Assembly (NCBI RefSeq): GCF_000315425.1
Contig: NZ_JH992922.1
Coordinates: 793,560-857,559 of the forward strand
From: Massilia timonae CCUG 45783
GTDB lineage: Bacteria; Pseudomonadota; Gammaproteobacteria; Burkholderiales; Burkholderiaceae_D
Reading direction: 5' to 3'
DNA length: 64,000 nucleotides
The notes beneath the pieces were generated by a model. That model was not told where the DNA came from, made no database searches, and saw only the letters and a list, made by a program, of their open reading frames with translations. Positions 1 to 9,224 of this stretch are shown here, in pieces (position 1 is the stretch's first letter; each line of letters opens with the position of its first letter). The translations under genes were made by a program, and so were the position numbers.

Positions 1-2
1 AA

Positions 3-536
3 GTGGTGCTGTGGGGCCTGTGCGACGCCGCTTCGGCGATCGGCATGTATGCGGCGCGCGACCCGCGCGTGACCGGACTGGTGCTGCTCAATCCCTGGGT
101 GCGCACCGAGGACGGCCTGGCGCGCGCCACCCTGCGCCATTACTACCGGGCGCGCCTGCGCGACCCGGCCTTCTGGAAACAGCTGCTGCGCGGGGGCCTC
201 GACTGGCGCCGTTCGCTGGCGTCATTGGTGGCGCTGCTGCGCAAGGCCAGGGGCGGGCCCGCGCCTGCCACCGCCGCCGCCACCGCTTCGCTGCCGGAAC
301 GGATGCGCGCCGGCCTGCAGGATTTTCGCGGGCAGGTATTGCTGGTGATCGCCGGCGCCGACCTGACCGCGCGCGAATTCTGCGACCTGGCCGACGCCGA
401 CCGCGCCTGGAAAGGCGTGCTGGCCCCGCCGCGCGTGACGCGGCGCCAGATCGACGACGCCGACCATACCTTCTCGCGCCGCGCCTGGCGCGACCAGGTC
501 GCGCGCTGGACCGCCGAGTGGCTGCGCTCCTGGTAA
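3..536 (+). CDS. Exosortase A system-associated hydrolase 1 (5' truncated by window edge)
   Basis: This is the C-terminal part of an alpha/beta hydrolase resembling the 'hydrolase 1, exosortase A system-associated' family. The frame is open at the left edge, so the true start lies outside the window. The visible start of the fragment carries a nucleophile elbow of the form WGLCDAAS, in which Cys takes the place of the usual Ser. A later Asp (GADLTAREF) and a His (DADHTFSRR) fit the rest of a catalytic triad. The gene converges on the beta-helix gene with 4 bp between stop codons. The PrsK/PrsR operon next door supports the assignment. The substrate is unknown; a role in exopolysaccharide or PEP-CTERM processing is inferred from context only. 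Confidence 0.8.
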   Translation: MVLWGLCDAASAIGMYAARDPRVTGLVLLNPWVRTEDGLARATLRHYYRARLRDPAFWKQLLRGGLDWRRSLASLVALLRKARGGPAPATAAATASLPERMRAGLQDFRGQVLLVIAGADLTAREFCDLADADRAWKGVLAPPRVTRRQIDDADHTFSRRAWRDQVARWTAEWLRSW

Positions 537-540
537 ATCC

Positions 541-1968
541 TCAGCGGCGCAGGCAGGCGCCGAAATCCTCGAAGGCGCCGTAAGCCTTCGCCTGGCCACG
601 CGCGGCGCCGCACAAGTCGACGCCGTCCTGGCGCGGCATGGCGCGTGCCGGCGCCCTGTCGTGCCAAAGGAAATCGCCGCTGGCCGGCGCCGCGAACAGG
701 GCGCGCACCGGATGCAGTCCCGCGTACGAGCGCCACAAGGCCGCGTCGCGGTTATCGCCCAGGCGCAGCAGGCCGCCGTCGCGGCTGCGGATCGGACCGT
801 CGACCAGGTTGCCGTCGATCCGTGCGCTGCTGGTGGCGAAGCGCACGTCGATGCCGGCGGTGTCGACCAGGGTGTTGTCCTCGATCCGGGAATCGGCCGC
901 GCTATTGAGATAAATACCGACGTCGGAACAGCCGACGACCAGGTTGGCGCGCACGACACCGCGCTCTTGTTCCGTAATGCAGCGGCCGTCGCGGCAATAC
1001 GGCTTGCCGGTGCCGCCTCCCCCCAGCGACAGCCCGACGCGCTGGCCCGGCTGGCCAGCCAGCGCCTGCTCGCACCACACCAGGTTGCGCTCGAACAGAT
1101 TGCCGCTGCCGCCGCCCTTGGCGAAGGCGCCGTAGCTGATCCGGTCGCCGCCCGCCTTGACGAAGTCGCGGATGATGTTGCCGCGCACGGTCCAGTCGCT
1201 GGCCGCGACCAGGTCGATCGGGGTCACCGGTTTGCGCGTCGCGCGCGGCGCCGGATTGGACAGGGTGTTCGCCTCGATCAGGCCATGGTCGGGAAAGCGT
1301 CCGGCGGCGCCGTTGATCTTGAAGTGGGCGTTGAAGCCTTGCAGGGTGTTGTTGACGGCCGCGAAGTGGCTGGCCGCGCCGGTCACCTGGAAGGCGTGCT
1401 CGCAGTCGTCGTGGGCGGCGCAGGCGCCGTCGATGGCGAGGTTCTCGAAGCGCCAGTGCGGGGCGTTGACCCGGATCGCGACCGGCACGTTCGACAGCAA
1501 GGTCACCGTGCCCGGCCGCGCGGCGCGCAGCACGACCGGCGCCTGCGCGCTGCCGGGCCGGCTGGCTTCCAGCGCACGGTGTTCGATGCGATAGCTGCCT
1601 GGCGCCAGCGTGATCGTCGTGCCCGGCGTGGCCGCGGCCATGGCGGCGCGCAGGGCGCCGACGTCGCCGACCGCGGCATCATCGGAAGCGGCGGCTCCGG
1701 CCGGCTGCGGCTGGGCGCCCAGCGTCAGGGCCGCCAGGTCGGGCGCGGGAGCGCCGCCCGCTGCGCCGCGGTCCAGCGCCAGCAGGCTGCGGCTGGCGAA
1801 CTGGCCGGCGCCGACGATGACGGCGTTGTGGCCGCTGCTGCGCTTTTCGATGTAGGGCGCCAGGGTGCGCGGCATCACGCCGGCACGCTCGGCCGCGAAC
1901 AGCCCCGCCGCCACGCCGCAGCCGGCCAGCAGGGTCGCCGCCAGCGCCAGACGCGCGCCACGCTTCAT
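541..1968 (-). CDS. Right-handed parallel beta-helix protein, membrane-anchored or lipoprotein
   Basis: About 475 aa. The N-terminus MKRGARLALAATLLAGC is a short basic n-region with a hydrophobic core and an LAGC lipobox-like site (Cys17), so it may be a lipoprotein or an N-terminally anchored protein. The remainder is rich in short G/N/D turns and repeated 'IEDNTLVDT'- and 'RGNIIRDF'-like rungs, typical of right-handed beta-helix polysaccharide lyases and epimerases. It is the last gene of the transferase-prsK-prsR operon. A GTG at 1977 is an alternative start. The start lies in a tandem 14-bp repeat and has no good Shine-Dalgarno sequence. An extracellular polysaccharide-modifying role is inferred from fold and neighbours; no catalytic residues can be named. 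Confidence 0.75.
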   Translation of the reverse strand: MKRGARLALAATLLAGCGVAAGLFAAERAGVMPRTLAPYIEKRSSGHNAVIVGAGQFASRSLLALDRGAAGGAPAPDLAALTLGAQPQPAGAAASDDAAVGDVGALRAAMAAATPGTTITLAPGSYRIEHRALEASRPGSAQAPVVLRAARPGTVTLLSNVPVAIRVNAPHWRFENLAIDGACAAHDDCEHAFQVTGAASHFAAVNNTLQGFNAHFKINGAAGRFPDHGLIEANTLSNPAPRATRKPVTPIDLVAASDWTVRGNIIRDFVKAGGDRISYGAFAKGGGSGNLFERNLVWCEQALAGQPGQRVGLSLGGGGTGKPYCRDGRCITEQERGVVRANLVVGCSDVGIYLNSAADSRIEDNTLVDTAGIDVRFATSSARIDGNLVDGPIRSRDGGLLRLGDNRDAALWRSYAGLHPVRALFAAPASGDFLWHDRAPARAMPRQDGVDLCGAARGQAKAYGAFEDFGACLRR

Positions 1969-1996
1969 GGGAAGCACTTCATAGGAAGCACTTCAT
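1969..1996 (-). repeat. Tandem 14-bp duplication at the prsR stop / beta-helix start
   Basis: Read on the minus strand, ATGAAGTGCTTCCT is followed directly by ATGAAGTGCTTCCC and then by ATGAAG, the start of the beta-helix gene. The first ATG overlaps the prsR stop (ATGA). The first two ATGs open very short frames, so only the third begins the long protein. Confidence 0.8.
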
Positions 1997-3333
1997 GCGC
2001 TGCTCTTGATGCCGTGCCGGTTCATCAGGTCATACAGGGTCGGACGGCTCACGCCCAGCATCTCGGAAGCCTTGACGATATTGCCGTCCACCCGCGCTAG
2101 CGCGCGCACGATGGCCGCGTGTTCGGCCTCGTCGCGCACCTGGCGCAAATTCAGCGGTTGCTCGACCTGGGTGCCGTCATCGGGCAGGCCCAGGTCGTCG
2201 GCCACGATGGTCGGGCCGTCGGCCATGATCACGGCGCGCTTGACGCAGTTTTCCATCTCGCGCACATTGCCCGGCCACTGGTAGCCCTCGATGGCGGCGA
2301 TCGCGTCGGGCGCGAAGTGCAGGGTCGGGCGCGATTCCTGGGCGCAGAACTTGTTCTTGAAATGGTGGGCCAGCAGGGCCGCATCGCCCTGGCGCGCGCG
2401 CAGCGGCGGGATCGTGACCACGATCTCGGACAGGCGATAGTACAAGTCTTCGCGGAAGCGCCCGGTGCTGCACAATTCCTTGAGCTTTTGGTGGGTCGCG
2501 CACACGATGCGCACGTCGACCGGGATTTCCTCGTGGCCGCCGATGCGCTCGATCACGCGCTCCTGCAGCGCCATCGGCAGGTCGCCCACTTCGTCGAGGA
2601 AGAACGTGCCGCCGTTGGCCAGTTCGACCTTGCCCTTGGTCTGCTTGGCGGCGCCGGTGAAGGCGCCCTTCTCGTAGCCGAACAGTTCGCTCTCGAGCAG
2701 GTTCTCGGGAATCGCGGCGCAGTTGATCGCCACGAAGCGCTCCTTGGCGCGCGGCGACAGCGCGTGCAGCGCGCGCGCCAGCACTTCCTTGCCGGTGCCC
2801 GATTCGCCCAGGATCATCACCGAGGCCGAGGTCGGGGCCACCTTCTCGATGTTGCGGCACACCTTGAGCATGCCAGCGTCGCGGCTGATCACGCCCGCCA
2901 TCGGCGAATCGGCCTGGTTCGACTGCATGCGGCGGTTTTCCATCTGCAGGTTGTGCAAAAAGAACGCGCGCTGGATCACCAGGTTCAGCACCTCGGGCTC
3001 GCACGGCTTCTGGTGGAAGTCGTAGGCGCCCATGGCGATCGCCTTGACCGCGTTGGCGCGCTCCTGGTTGCCGGTCAGGACGATCACGCGGGTGTCCGGC
3101 GCCAGCGCCAGGATCTGCTCCAGCGTGGCCAGGCCTTCGGTCGAACCGTCCGGATCGGGCGGCAGCCCGAGGTCCATGGTGACCACCGCCGGCTCGTGGC
3201 GGCGGATCTGCGCCAGCGCGCTTTCGCGGTCGCCGGCGACGACCACGTCATACGCATCGAAGCTCCAGCGCAGCTGCTTCTGCAGGCCGGGGTCGTCTTC
3301 GATGATCAACAGTTTCGGTTTGTTTTGGGTCAC
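1993..3333 (-). CDS. prsR: PEP-CTERM-box response regulator PrsR (sigma-54 activator)
   Basis: 446 aa, NtrC-type. An N-terminal receiver has acidic residues IEDD at 11-14, phospho-acceptor Asp54 (TMDLG) and Lys109. A central AAA+ domain has Walker A GESGTGKE (about 176-183) and the sigma-54 contact loop GAFTGA (about 223-228). A C-terminal Fis-type helix-turn-helix ends in SRPTLYDLMNRHG. This layout and the adjoining PrsK identify the regulator reported for exosortase/PEP-CTERM systems. It would activate RpoN promoters of PEP-CTERM and exopolysaccharide genes when phosphorylated. It follows prsK by 14 bp. Two RpoN-like promoters found elsewhere in the window are candidate targets. Confidence 0.95.
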   Translation of the reverse strand: MTQNKPKLLIIEDDPGLQKQLRWSFDAYDVVVAGDRESALAQIRRHEPAVVTMDLGLPPDPDGSTEGLATLEQILALAPDTRVIVLTGNQERANAVKAIAMGAYDFHQKPCEPEVLNLVIQRAFFLHNLQMENRRMQSNQADSPMAGVISRDAGMLKVCRNIEKVAPTSASVMILGESGTGKEVLARALHALSPRAKERFVAINCAAIPENLLESELFGYEKGAFTGAAKQTKGKVELANGGTFFLDEVGDLPMALQERVIERIGGHEEIPVDVRIVCATHQKLKELCSTGRFREDLYYRLSEIVVTIPPLRARQGDAALLAHHFKNKFCAQESRPTLHFAPDAIAAIEGYQWPGNVREMENCVKRAVIMADGPTIVADDLGLPDDGTQVEQPLNLRQVRDEAEHAAIVRALARVDGNIVKASEMLGVSRPTLYDLMNRHGIKSSA

Positions 3334-3347
3334 GGCTATTCCTCAGT

Positions 3348-5510
3348 TCACGCTGCGCGATCGATGGCGCCGGCGGCAATGCCGGCGCCGGCCTCATGGT
3401 ACAACGGCAGGGTGACGGTAAAAGTGGTTCCGACCGAGGGCGTGCTGGTCAAGTCCAGCGCGCCGCCCAGTTCAGTGATGTATTCGCGGCTCTCGAACAC
3501 GCCGATGCCCATGCCGGCCGGCTTGGTCGACTCGAACGGCTTGAACAGGCGCTCGCGAATGAATTTCTCGGTCATGCCGGCGCCGGTGTCGGCCACCGTG
3601 ATCGCGACCCGGTTGCCCTGGCGGCGGATGCTGACGTTCACTTGGCCGCTCTTGGGCGTGGCCTCGATCGCGTTCTGGATCAGGTGGCCCAGCACGCGCT
3701 CGAGCCGTTCGCGGTCGGCCAGCACCATCAGGCCCTGCTGCTCGACCTGCAGCGACGGATGCGGCTCGAGGGCGCTCTTGAGCGCGATCGCCTGGCGCAC
3801 CACGGCCTCGACCGACAGGGCGCGCGGCCGCGCCGGGGCATCGTTGCGGCTCAGTTTCTGCAGCATCGACGTCATCTTCTGGATCGAATGGTCGACCGTA
3901 TCGAGCATGTCGCGCTGGAACTCCGGATTGTCGCGGTGCTTTTCGGCGTTGGCGTTCATCAGGGACAGCTGGGACACCAGGTTCTTGAGGTCGTGCACCA
4001 CGAAGGTCGACATGCGGTTGAACGAATCGAACTGGCGCGCCACCATCAACTCGTTGGCGGCGTCCTGCTGCGCCAGGTAGCTGGCGGCCTGGCTGCCCGC
4101 GATCTCGAGCAGGTCGAACACTTCCCAGTTCAGGGCCACCGTGCTGCGCGCGTCCTGCAGCACCACGAAGCCGAACAGTTTCGAGTGCATGATCAGGGGC
4201 ACCACCAGCCAGCCGCGCGGGAATGCCTTGAGCCATTCCGGCAGTTCGAGGTCGCCGTACTTCTCGGGCAGGGCCTTGTATTCGTGCAGGTCGATCACCC
4301 ACTGGGTGGTTTCCAGGAAGCGGCAGAACTTCGAATCGGCCGGCTCGACGGCGCTGCTGGAAGCCTGCCAGCCGGCCGCCGGGCGATAGGCGCCGGCGCC
4401 GCCGCTGTCGGGTTCCCCGTCGCGGCGCTGCCACAGCACCCCGCCCGGGCTTTCGACCAGGGCGCCGACCGCCTCGATCGCGCGTTCGCCGATATTGGCG
4501 CTGTGCTCGGACAGGGTGCGCGTGAAGCGCATCCATTCCTCGCGGTAGTCGTAGCCGTAGCTGTAGAAATGCTTGCTGATGAAAACCTTGAGCCAGGCGC
4601 GGAAGGTGCCCGAGAACAGGGTCCCGGCCAGCACCAGCAGCGCGCCGCACAGGAACACCACCTGCATCACGCCGCCCCAGCTGCCGCCGAAGTAGCGCAG
4701 GTAATAGCCGGCGAAGCCCATCGCCATCAGGTACAGCGCGGAGCCGAACAGCGCGGTCGAATGGAACATCACGCGCCGCGACAGCGCCAGCGCATTGGCG
4801 CGTGAGGCGCCGCGCTTGATCGCGGTGCCGATCAGCGGCATGGCCAGGGCGTTGACGATGCCGCGCGCGGCCCAGGTGTCCTGGTGCATCTCGTGGAACA
4901 GCATCGCCTGGCTGTACATGTAGAAGTCGTAGGCGAACATGGCGCCGATGCCGAGGCAGGCGAACTTGATGGCCCAGCGCTCCTGCACCGTCTTGTTGCG
5001 GTACACCTGCTCGACCAGCAGCATGCCCAGCACCGCCTGGCACACGCGCGCCGTCACGTTCGGCAGCAGGCCGTCGAAGTTGAGCATCAGGTCGGTGCGC
5101 AGCAACGCCGTCGCCAGCAGCAGGCCCAGGTAGACCATGCCGCCCACGAATACCGGGGTGCGCAGGCCGAACGGCCAGCGGCTGCCCGGATCGCGGTAGT
5201 TGCCCAGCAAGAGGAGCAGCACGACGCACCAGGCGCCGCTGCGCAGGATCTCGAGCTTGTCGGTCCAGACCGACCACAGCCCGAGGCCGGACGCGGCTTC
5301 CAGGGCCAGGGCGCCGGACCAGAGCGCGGTGAGCGCGCAGGCGATCGCGACCGGCGCGACGTGGCTGCGGCCGCGCCAGATCGTCAGCAGGAGACCGATC
5401 AGCAGGAAGAAACCGACGGCGGCGACGCTATAGCTGTAGACGGCAATGCTGGTCAACGTGCGCCATCCATGAGAACGTGCATTGAAAAAATCCGGGTAAG
5501 GAGGCCACAC
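3348..5510 (-). CDS. prsK: XrtA/PEP-CTERM system sensor histidine kinase PrsK
   Basis: Up to 720 aa. The N-terminal half has about eight hydrophobic segments (first at about 22-45), then a GAF-like region (about 330-480), then a kinase core. The core has an H-box around His506 (STFVVHDLKN), an N-box (IQNAIEAT), and G-boxes DTGAGM and GMGIGV. Start choice is uncertain. GTG at 5510 gives the longest form. TTG at 5456, preceded by GGATGG, would give a protein beginning LTSIAVYSYS, closer to the usual start of the family just before the first membrane span. It is the cognate kinase of the adjacent PrsR. The signal sensed is unknown. Confidence 0.93.
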   Translation of the reverse strand: MWPPYPDFFNARSHGWRTLTSIAVYSYSVAAVGFFLLIGLLLTIWRGRSHVAPVAIACALTALWSGALALEAASGLGLWSVWTDKLEILRSGAWCVVLLLLLGNYRDPGSRWPFGLRTPVFVGGMVYLGLLLATALLRTDLMLNFDGLLPNVTARVCQAVLGMLLVEQVYRNKTVQERWAIKFACLGIGAMFAYDFYMYSQAMLFHEMHQDTWAARGIVNALAMPLIGTAIKRGASRANALALSRRVMFHSTALFGSALYLMAMGFAGYYLRYFGGSWGGVMQVVFLCGALLVLAGTLFSGTFRAWLKVFISKHFYSYGYDYREEWMRFTRTLSEHSANIGERAIEAVGALVESPGGVLWQRRDGEPDSGGAGAYRPAAGWQASSSAVEPADSKFCRFLETTQWVIDLHEYKALPEKYGDLELPEWLKAFPRGWLVVPLIMHSKLFGFVVLQDARSTVALNWEVFDLLEIAGSQAASYLAQQDAANELMVARQFDSFNRMSTFVVHDLKNLVSQLSLMNANAEKHRDNPEFQRDMLDTVDHSIQKMTSMLQKLSRNDAPARPRALSVEAVVRQAIALKSALEPHPSLQVEQQGLMVLADRERLERVLGHLIQNAIEATPKSGQVNVSIRRQGNRVAITVADTGAGMTEKFIRERLFKPFESTKPAGMGIGVFESREYITELGGALDLTSTPSVGTTFTVTLPLYHEAGAGIAAGAIDRAA

Positions 5511-5546
5511 CGATGCCTGGCCCCGGGACCACCCGGGGCACGGCCG

Positions 5547-6950
5547 TCAGCGCCCGCTGCGGAACAGCACGACCTTGAGCGTATTGATCAGGACCAGCAC
5601 GTCGAGGAACAGGCTGTTGTTCTTGACGTAATACAGGTCGTACTGCAGCTTTTGCAGCGCATCCTCGGCCGAGGAACCGTAGCCGTAACGCACCTGGGCC
5701 CAGCCGGTGATGCCCGGCTTGATGCTATGACGTACATTGTAATACGGCACCACCTCGATCAGCTGCTCCACGAAATAAGCACGCTCGGGCCGCGGACCGA
5801 CGAAGGACATCTCGCCCTTGAGCACATTGAACACTTGGGGCAGTTCGTCGATGCGGGTCTTGCGCATGAAATTGCCGACGCGGGTGACGCGCGGATCGTT
5901 CTGGGCCGCCCACTGCGGCTTGCCGCCTTTTTCGGCATCGGTGCGCATGCTGCGGAATTTGTGCACCCGGAAGATCTTGCCGTCCTTGCCGACCCGTTCC
6001 TGCGAATAGAACACGGGGCCGCGGTCTTCCAGCCACACGGCGATCGCCGCGGCCAGCATGATCGGCAGGGTCATGACCATGATCAGGGTGCTGCACACCA
6101 GGTCGAAGCCGCGCTTCATGAAAGTGCGGATGAAGCTCTGGTCGAAGCCGCCGCCGAACACCAGCCAGCTCGGCTGAAGCGAATCGACCCGGATCTGGCA
6201 GGTTTCGCGTTCGAAGAAGGTGGCGGCGTCGGTGACCTTGAGGCCCTGCAGTTTGCAGTCCAGCAGTTCCTTGATGGGGAAGCTGCCGCGCCGGTTCTGT
6301 ACCGAGACCACGATTTCCTGCACGCCGTACTGCTTGGCGACCTTGACCAGCGAATCGCCGTCGCGCACCTTGAGCAGGTCGCCGGCAGGCACGCAGACCT
6401 CTTCGCTGGCGACCGGAATGAAGCCGGCGATATTGTAGCGGTGGTAGCTGGTCTTCTTCTGCGCCAGTTCGCTGCACTCCTTGGCCAGCGGACCGCTGCC
6501 CAGGAACATGATGCGCGACTGCATCAGGCGCAGCTCGGACGTCTTGAAGAAGATGATGCGCGCCGTAAAGATGCCGACCGCCGCCAGGCCGAACACCAGC
6601 AGCAGGATGCCGCGGCCGAAATACAGGTCGGGGGCGATATAGAACACCAGGGTCAGGATCAGGAAGCCCATCAGGAAGGCGGGCATCAGCTTCATCAGGA
6701 AGGGATGGCGCAGGCCTTCGTCGAAATCGAGCTGGTACATCCCCATGGCGCTCATGCTGAAGCTCACCGCCACCGCGAAGGCGATTGCCGAGGCCATGAA
6801 GTGATCGAGCTGCAAGGCCGTCGCCGGCGCGCCGACATCAAGAAAACGCATGGCGGCGCCCGCATAGGCGGCCCCAAGCAGGATCAATATCTCTACGAAC
6901 AGCAGGACGAATACGATCTTCGACACATAGTGATTAGAGATCCGAAACAT
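5547..6950 (-). CDS. XrtA/PEP-CTERM-associated polyprenyl-phosphate sugar transferase
   Basis: 467 aa. Four or five N-terminal membrane spans (about 10-125) and a CoA-binding-like middle precede a C-terminal bacterial sugar transferase domain starting about residue 275 (KRGFDLVCS). Conserved landmarks there include [13 protein letters not shown], the RTDAE stretch, KTRIDELPQ and FVGPRPER. These proteins transfer a sugar phosphate to undecaprenyl phosphate to start exopolysaccharide repeat assembly at the inner membrane. The length and fusion type match the TIGR03013 family found next to PrsK/PrsR. First gene of the operon; 36-90 nt separate it from prsK depending on the prsK start. A long AT-rich region lies upstream. 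Confidence 0.93.
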   Translation of the reverse strand: MFRISNHYVSKIVFVLLFVEILILLGAAYAGAAMRFLDVGAPATALQLDHFMASAIAFAVAVSFSMSAMGMYQLDFDEGLRHPFLMKLMPAFLMGFLILTLVFYIAPDLYFGRGILLLVFGLAAVGIFTARIIFFKTSELRLMQSRIMFLGSGPLAKECSELAQKKTSYHRYNIAGFIPVASEEVCVPAGDLLKVRDGDSLVKVAKQYGVQEIVVSVQNRRGSFPIKELLDCKLQGLKVTDAATFFERETCQIRVDSLQPSWLVFGGGFDQSFIRTFMKRGFDLVCSTLIMVMTLPIMLAAAIAVWLEDRGPVFYSQERVGKDGKIFRVHKFRSMRTDAEKGGKPQWAAQNDPRVTRVGNFMRKTRIDELPQVFNVLKGEMSFVGPRPERAYFVEQLIEVVPYYNVRHSIKPGITGWAQVRYGYGSSAEDALQKLQYDLYYVKNNSLFLDVLVLINTLKVVLFRSGR

Positions 6951-7614
6951 TTTATTCCCCAGAATTTATTATTGCTTCACTGCTTGCTGAGTTGGCAAAA
7001 CGACCACAAGGCATCGGCTGCATCGACAGCAGCGCGCGCATGGTCTCATACAATAGCTATAACGTGTCGCGCTCGCCAGGACGTGTTGTATTGACGACAA
7101 TCGCCGACCTCGTCCGCCTCCTGGTTAATAAATTTTCCTACGCGACATTATCAATATAGCAAAGATTGAGATTTGTTTCTTTATCGCTAGATCTGCCGTG
7201 CGCGGGGTAGAAAAAATTTCCCACAGGGCAACAGCCCTGTCATCATGTTTCCCCACGCCGCTTGTCGCTGATCATGTGCTCGCCATAGTAGGTCAGCGCT
7301 GTGTAATGTCGATGACTTGTCGCCTGTACAAGCAAATCCAGACAACCATTGCTTAACCATGCATTTTATATATCACAAGCATGGTAGTTTTTTGCTATAT
7401 TTTTAACAGTAAATATAGCATGGAAACACAAGCAGACTCAACGATGGTTCACTGCCGCGTCAGGTCAATGCAACACGGGTAAGACAGACTGTTGCAAAGC
7501 TCACCTGCGCTTAGGGAAAGAAATTTTAGCATTGACTCAACAGTATGCAGCGCAACGATGGATATCGTGCGCTATTGTTTTAAAGCTAATATTGATTTAT
7601 AGCAAGTGTGCGCC
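6951..7614. other. AT-rich intergenic region between the acyltransferase and the transferase operon
   Basis: About 660 bp, clearly lower in GC than the surrounding genes, with no credible coding frame. It should hold the promoter of the transferase-prsK-prsR operon. I found no correctly spaced sigma-54 element here. The only clear structure is the inverted repeat at 7393-7420. Confidence 0.6.
7393..7420. repeat. Perfect 10-bp inverted repeat TGCTATATTT / AAATATAGCA
   Basis: Two 10-bp arms are separated by 8 nt in the AT-rich intergenic region, about 440 bp upstream of the transferase start. There is no GC stem or T-tract, so it is not a standard terminator. A protein-binding dyad is possible. 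Confidence 0.6.
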
Positions 7615-8700
7615 TCAGAGTTTCGCCCCGGCGGCCTGGGGCGCATCCACCACCGGCATGGCGCCGGCCGCCGGTGCCGGCTGCCGCGCGCGTCGTCCTG
7701 CGCCTATGAGCAGAGGGAACAGCCGCGGCATCAGGACGTTGGCGATACGGTAGACGGCGACCAGGATGGCCGTCACCAGCACCGGCGCCATGACCCAGTA
7801 CAAGGGATAGGGCAAGGCGCTGCCATAGCGGCTGTACAGGAGCCAGGTCAGCAACAGCACCGGGGCGTGTGCCAGGAACATGAAGAAGCTGTACTTGCTC
7901 ATGCCGACCAGCCAGGGCCCGAGCCGGCTCGCCGCCAGCCAGGCGGTAGCCGGCCAGATCAGGAACGGAGCGACCAGGCGCAGATAGGTCGTGTTCGCGA
8001 CACGGAAATGCACGATGGCGGCGCAGGCGAGCAAAAACAACAGGAAGCACGGCACTGCGTATCGGTCGAGCAGGCGCAGGTTCCAGCCGCGCACGGCGGC
8101 CATGCCGCCCACATAGAACAGCACCGCCATCACGTCGCGCAGCACCAGCACGCCATCGTAGTTTTTGAAGAACACCACCGACACCAGCACCAGGCCCGGC
8201 CAGGCGTAATTGCGCAGTAACCAGCCGAATGCCGGCGCGAGCAGGATGAGCACCAGCAGGTCGCGCAGGAAGTTCAATGGGTAATTCACGGGCGACGCCG
8301 TCAGGCCGAAGGCGGCGTTGAGCCAGGCCATCGGTTCAAAAGGCCACAGTTGCGCGGACATCTCGACACCGGCAAACAGTTGCGCTCCGAGCGCCAGGGG
8401 CAGCAGCGGCAGGTTGAAGCACAGGAAGGGCAGCAGGATGGTGCGCGCCTTCTTGCTGAACAGGCGGGCCGGCGCACGATCGAGGGCGGCGCCGAACAGC
8501 AGGAATCCCGAAATGACGGTCAGCACCGGGACGGTGGCGCGGAACACGGCGAGCTGGAAAAAGGCCTTGGTGGCATCGAACCAGCCATTGCCGATCTCGG
8601 CCATGGGCACGTACTGCGGTGTATGCAGCATGATGACGCCGAAGATCATGACGAACCGCAGAAGTGCGATACGGTCGCGAAGGCCATGGTCGAGGGTCAT
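7615..8700 (-). CDS. Acyltransferase family membrane protein (Acyl_transf_3-like)
   Basis: 361 aa, highly hydrophobic, with about ten predicted membrane spans. The N-terminus (RIALLRFVMIFGVIMLHT) matches the family pattern of an early Arg-Phe span carrying a conserved His (here HTPQY). Such O-acyltransferases transfer acetyl or succinyl groups to extracellular polysaccharides or lipids at the inner membrane. Closeness to the exopolysaccharide sugar transferase suggests glycan decoration, but it is separated from that operon by about 660 bp. The ATG is at 8700, preceded by GAAAAGGACCTTCC. Confidence 0.85.
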   Translation of the reverse strand: MTLDHGLRDRIALLRFVMIFGVIMLHTPQYVPMAEIGNGWFDATKAFFQLAVFRATVPVLTVISGFLLFGAALDRAPARLFSKKARTILLPFLCFNLPLLPLALGAQLFAGVEMSAQLWPFEPMAWLNAAFGLTASPVNYPLNFLRDLLVLILLAPAFGWLLRNYAWPGLVLVSVVFFKNYDGVLVLRDVMAVLFYVGGMAAVRGWNLRLLDRYAVPCFLLFLLACAAIVHFRVANTTYLRLVAPFLIWPATAWLAASRLGPWLVGMSKYSFFMFLAHAPVLLLTWLLYSRYGSALPYPLYWVMAPVLVTAILVAVYRIANVLMPRLFPLLIGAGRRARQPAPAAGAMPVVDAPQAAGAKL

Positions 8701-8973
8701 GGAAGGTCCTTTTCAAGAGTGCGGAACATGCGCGGGAAAGTCGTCGCGCATGGCACGAGAAACTGCCGAATCGAGCCTGCCGGCAATGAAGGGCCTGCCA
8801 ACTCCCACTTACCTTAAAGTCAACACTGATCAATGTCAATTGTGCGCGTGCGTCATTACACAAAAGTGTCGAATGCGCGGTATGAGCGGCGAGCACGGAC
8901 GCGAGACCGCGACATGCTGGCGCATGCGGGACGTTCGGAAGGAGAAAGGAAAACGATGGCAATGATGCCGGAA

Positions 8974-9049
8974 TGGCGCGGCTGGCTGGGATCGAACCAG
9001 CGACCCTTGGCTTCGGAGGCCAATACTCTATCCACTGAGCTACAGCCGC
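8974..9049 (-). tRNA. tRNA-Arg (anticodon CCG)
   Basis: A 76-nt cloverleaf on the minus strand. Acceptor arms are GCGGCTG and CAGCCGC, the D-arm begins TAGCTCAGTGGATAGAG, and the anticodon stem TTGGC/GCCAA holds loop CTCCGAA (anticodon CCG). The T-arm is GCTGG TTCGATC CCAGC. Discriminator G and an encoded CCA are at 8974-8977. Confidence 0.97.
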
Positions 9050-9137
9050 GCTGGAGGCGTGACGAAGGATACAGTCTTTCCGCAAGTACGTCCATGGGGA
9101 GAGGCGGAAAAACCCCTACACCAAAGCAGGATTACAC

Positions 9138-9143
9138 TATAAT
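9138..9143 (+). promoter_or_regulatory. Candidate -10 box TATAAT for the cytochrome c gene
   Basis: A perfect TATAAT lies about 80 bp upstream of the cytochrome start. No good -35 is visible at 16-18 bp. The predicted leader would run through the hairpins at 9170-9206. Confidence 0.4.
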
Positions 9144-9169
9144 AAGATTCTTGACGGCATTTGCAAAAA

Positions 9170-9206
9170 GCCACTAGATCGCAGTGCCCCAGTGGCCGGT
9201 TTTTTT
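9170..9206 (+). promoter_or_regulatory. Hairpin plus T-run in the cytochrome leader (possible attenuator)
   Basis: GCCACT (9170-9175) pairs with AGTGGC (9191-9196) and is followed by CGG and a run of seven T. CACT (9172-9175) can alternatively pair with AGTG at 9183-9186, so two structures compete. The stop-like hairpin lies just before the Shine-Dalgarno AAGGAAATC. Confidence 0.35.
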
Positions 9207-9224
9207 AATTGAATTAAGGAAATC

